Shown: piece after piece, positions 63,526-64,000 of the stretch | How the letters are laid out: each line of letters begins with the position of its first letter | Position numbering within the stretch: position 1 is the stretch's first letter | NCBI GenBank assembly: GCA_023423415.1 | Contig: JAFAFP010000246.1 | Coordinates: 1 to 64,000, forward strand | Source of the DNA: Pseudomonadota bacterium | GTDB taxonomy: Bacteria; Pseudomonadota; Alphaproteobacteria; Rhizobiales; Xanthobacteraceae | Length of the DNA: 64,000 nt | Reading direction: 5' to 3' | Translations under genes and position numbers: made by a program | Notes under the pieces: model-generated | The model's input: only the letters and a program-made list of their open reading frames with translations | The model's database searches: none | Told to the model about the DNA's origin: nothing

Positions 63526-64000
63526 TCAGTTCACCAGCGTCCAGTCACCGTTCTTGATTTCCAGCATCCGGAACGCCGTCAGATCGAGGCCCATGTGATC
63601 GGTCGGAGTCATGTTGACGACGCCACCGGTGCCCATGAAGTTCTTGGTCTTCTCGATCTCGTCGCGGACCTTGGCCTTGTCGGCGCCACCGGCGCGTTTC
63701 ATCGCTTCGACCAGAATCATCAGGCCATCGTACATGTGACCGCCGAAGGTCGAGACCGGCTGGCCGGTCTTGGCTTCATAGGTCGTCTTGTAGTCCATCA
63801 CGACCTTCTTCTGCGGATCGTTGTCCGGCAGCTTCTCGGCTACGAGCAACGCGGCAGCCGGCAGACGCACGCCTTCCGCGGCCGCCGGTGTCGCAAGCTC
63901 GATGAACTGCTTCGTGCCGACGCCATGGCTCTGGTAGAGCGGGAACGGCACACCGAGCTGCTTGTAGTTGCGCGTAACGATCGCCGGCCCCTGGCTGAAG
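63526..64000 (-). CDS. ABC transporter substrate-binding protein (cluster 2), partial
   Basis: The C-terminal about 158 residues of a Peripla_BP_6-type binding protein; the gene runs off the right edge of the window. Visible are a domain with FGGHMYDGLMILVEAMKRAG and a terminal strand ending GDWTLVN. The frame remains open to the last base, so the start lies outside. It is the first gene of the second transporter cluster in this window. It looks different from the cluster 1 binding protein, so the two systems may have different substrates. Confidence 0.88.
   Translation of the reverse strand, partial: FSQGPAIVTRNYKQLGVPFPLYQSHGVGTKQFIELATPAAAEGVRLPAAALLVAEKLPDNDPQKKVVMDYKTTYEAKTGQPVSTFGGHMYDGLMILVEAMKRAGGADKAKVRDEIEKTKNFMGTGGVVNMTPTDHMGLDLTAFRMLEIKNGDWTLVN

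Overview
The window is high-GC chromosomal DNA from an alphaproteobacterium, most likely order Hyphomicrobiales (Rhizobiales), near Nitrobacteraceae/Xanthobacteraceae. The grounds are the protein flavour, the LivFGHM-type transporter blocks beside hpd, and two copies of a dispersed repeat that I recall as typical of that order. No rRNA, tRNA, CRISPR array, transposase or phage gene was seen. The species cannot be fixed from the sequence alone.

About 1-36.4 kb is one large surface-polysaccharide / lipopolysaccharide locus. (a) 0-8.8 kb: a GT4 glycosyltransferase, an AsnB-type amidotransferase, a sulfotransferase-like protein, a GT-B-like protein of unknown function (copy A), a fused ABC exporter and another GT4. 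Part of this block is visibly poorer in GC. (b) 9.0-19.5 kb: ten tightly packed plus-strand genes. They encode NeuB, NeuC and NeuA homologues for a CMP-activated nonulosonic acid, together with a methyltransferase, a D-2-hydroxyacid dehydrogenase, a thiamine-diphosphate enzyme, a Gfo/Idh/MocA oxidoreductase, a sulfotransferase, a polysaccharide deacetylase and copy B of the GT-B-like protein. This is the best candidate here for an undescribed pathway. (c) 19.5-26.9 kb: a surface-carbohydrate protein, a methyltransferase, a KpsF/KdsD isomerase, a WecA/MraY-type sugar-phosphate transferase, an NAD-dependent epimerase/reductase and a CapD/WbpM dehydratase. The last three look like an O-antigen initiation set. 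(d) 24.9-36.4 kb: a long minus-strand operon hldD-hldE-fkbM-GT2-GT2-waaL-GT9-capD faces a plus-strand waaF-gmhA-gmhB operon. Together they supply heptose, the core and O-antigen ligation.

36.4-52.8 kb is mixed: a BenE transporter with a methyltransferase and an AraC regulator; a small zinc-ribbon protein; a DUF1835 protein; a GT4 divergent from galE; an MsbA-like exporter; a hipBA toxin-antitoxin pair with a clear palindromic operator; an FAH-family hydrolase; a small secreted protein; a GST; and an isochorismatase-family hydrolase divergent from an AraC regulator.

52.8-64 kb carries two complete branched-chain-amino-acid-type ABC transporter clusters in the same orientation; the second runs off the right edge. 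Between them lie a MarR regulator, 4-hydroxyphenylpyruvate dioxygenase (hpd) and a divergent Lrp/AsnC regulator, which suggests uptake and breakdown of aromatic amino acids or related aromatic acids.

The intergenic DNA holds two dispersed repeat families. One is a long palindrome, mostly at gene ends. Copies of the other supply the TAG stop codon of the adjacent minus-strand gene in both places where it occurs.
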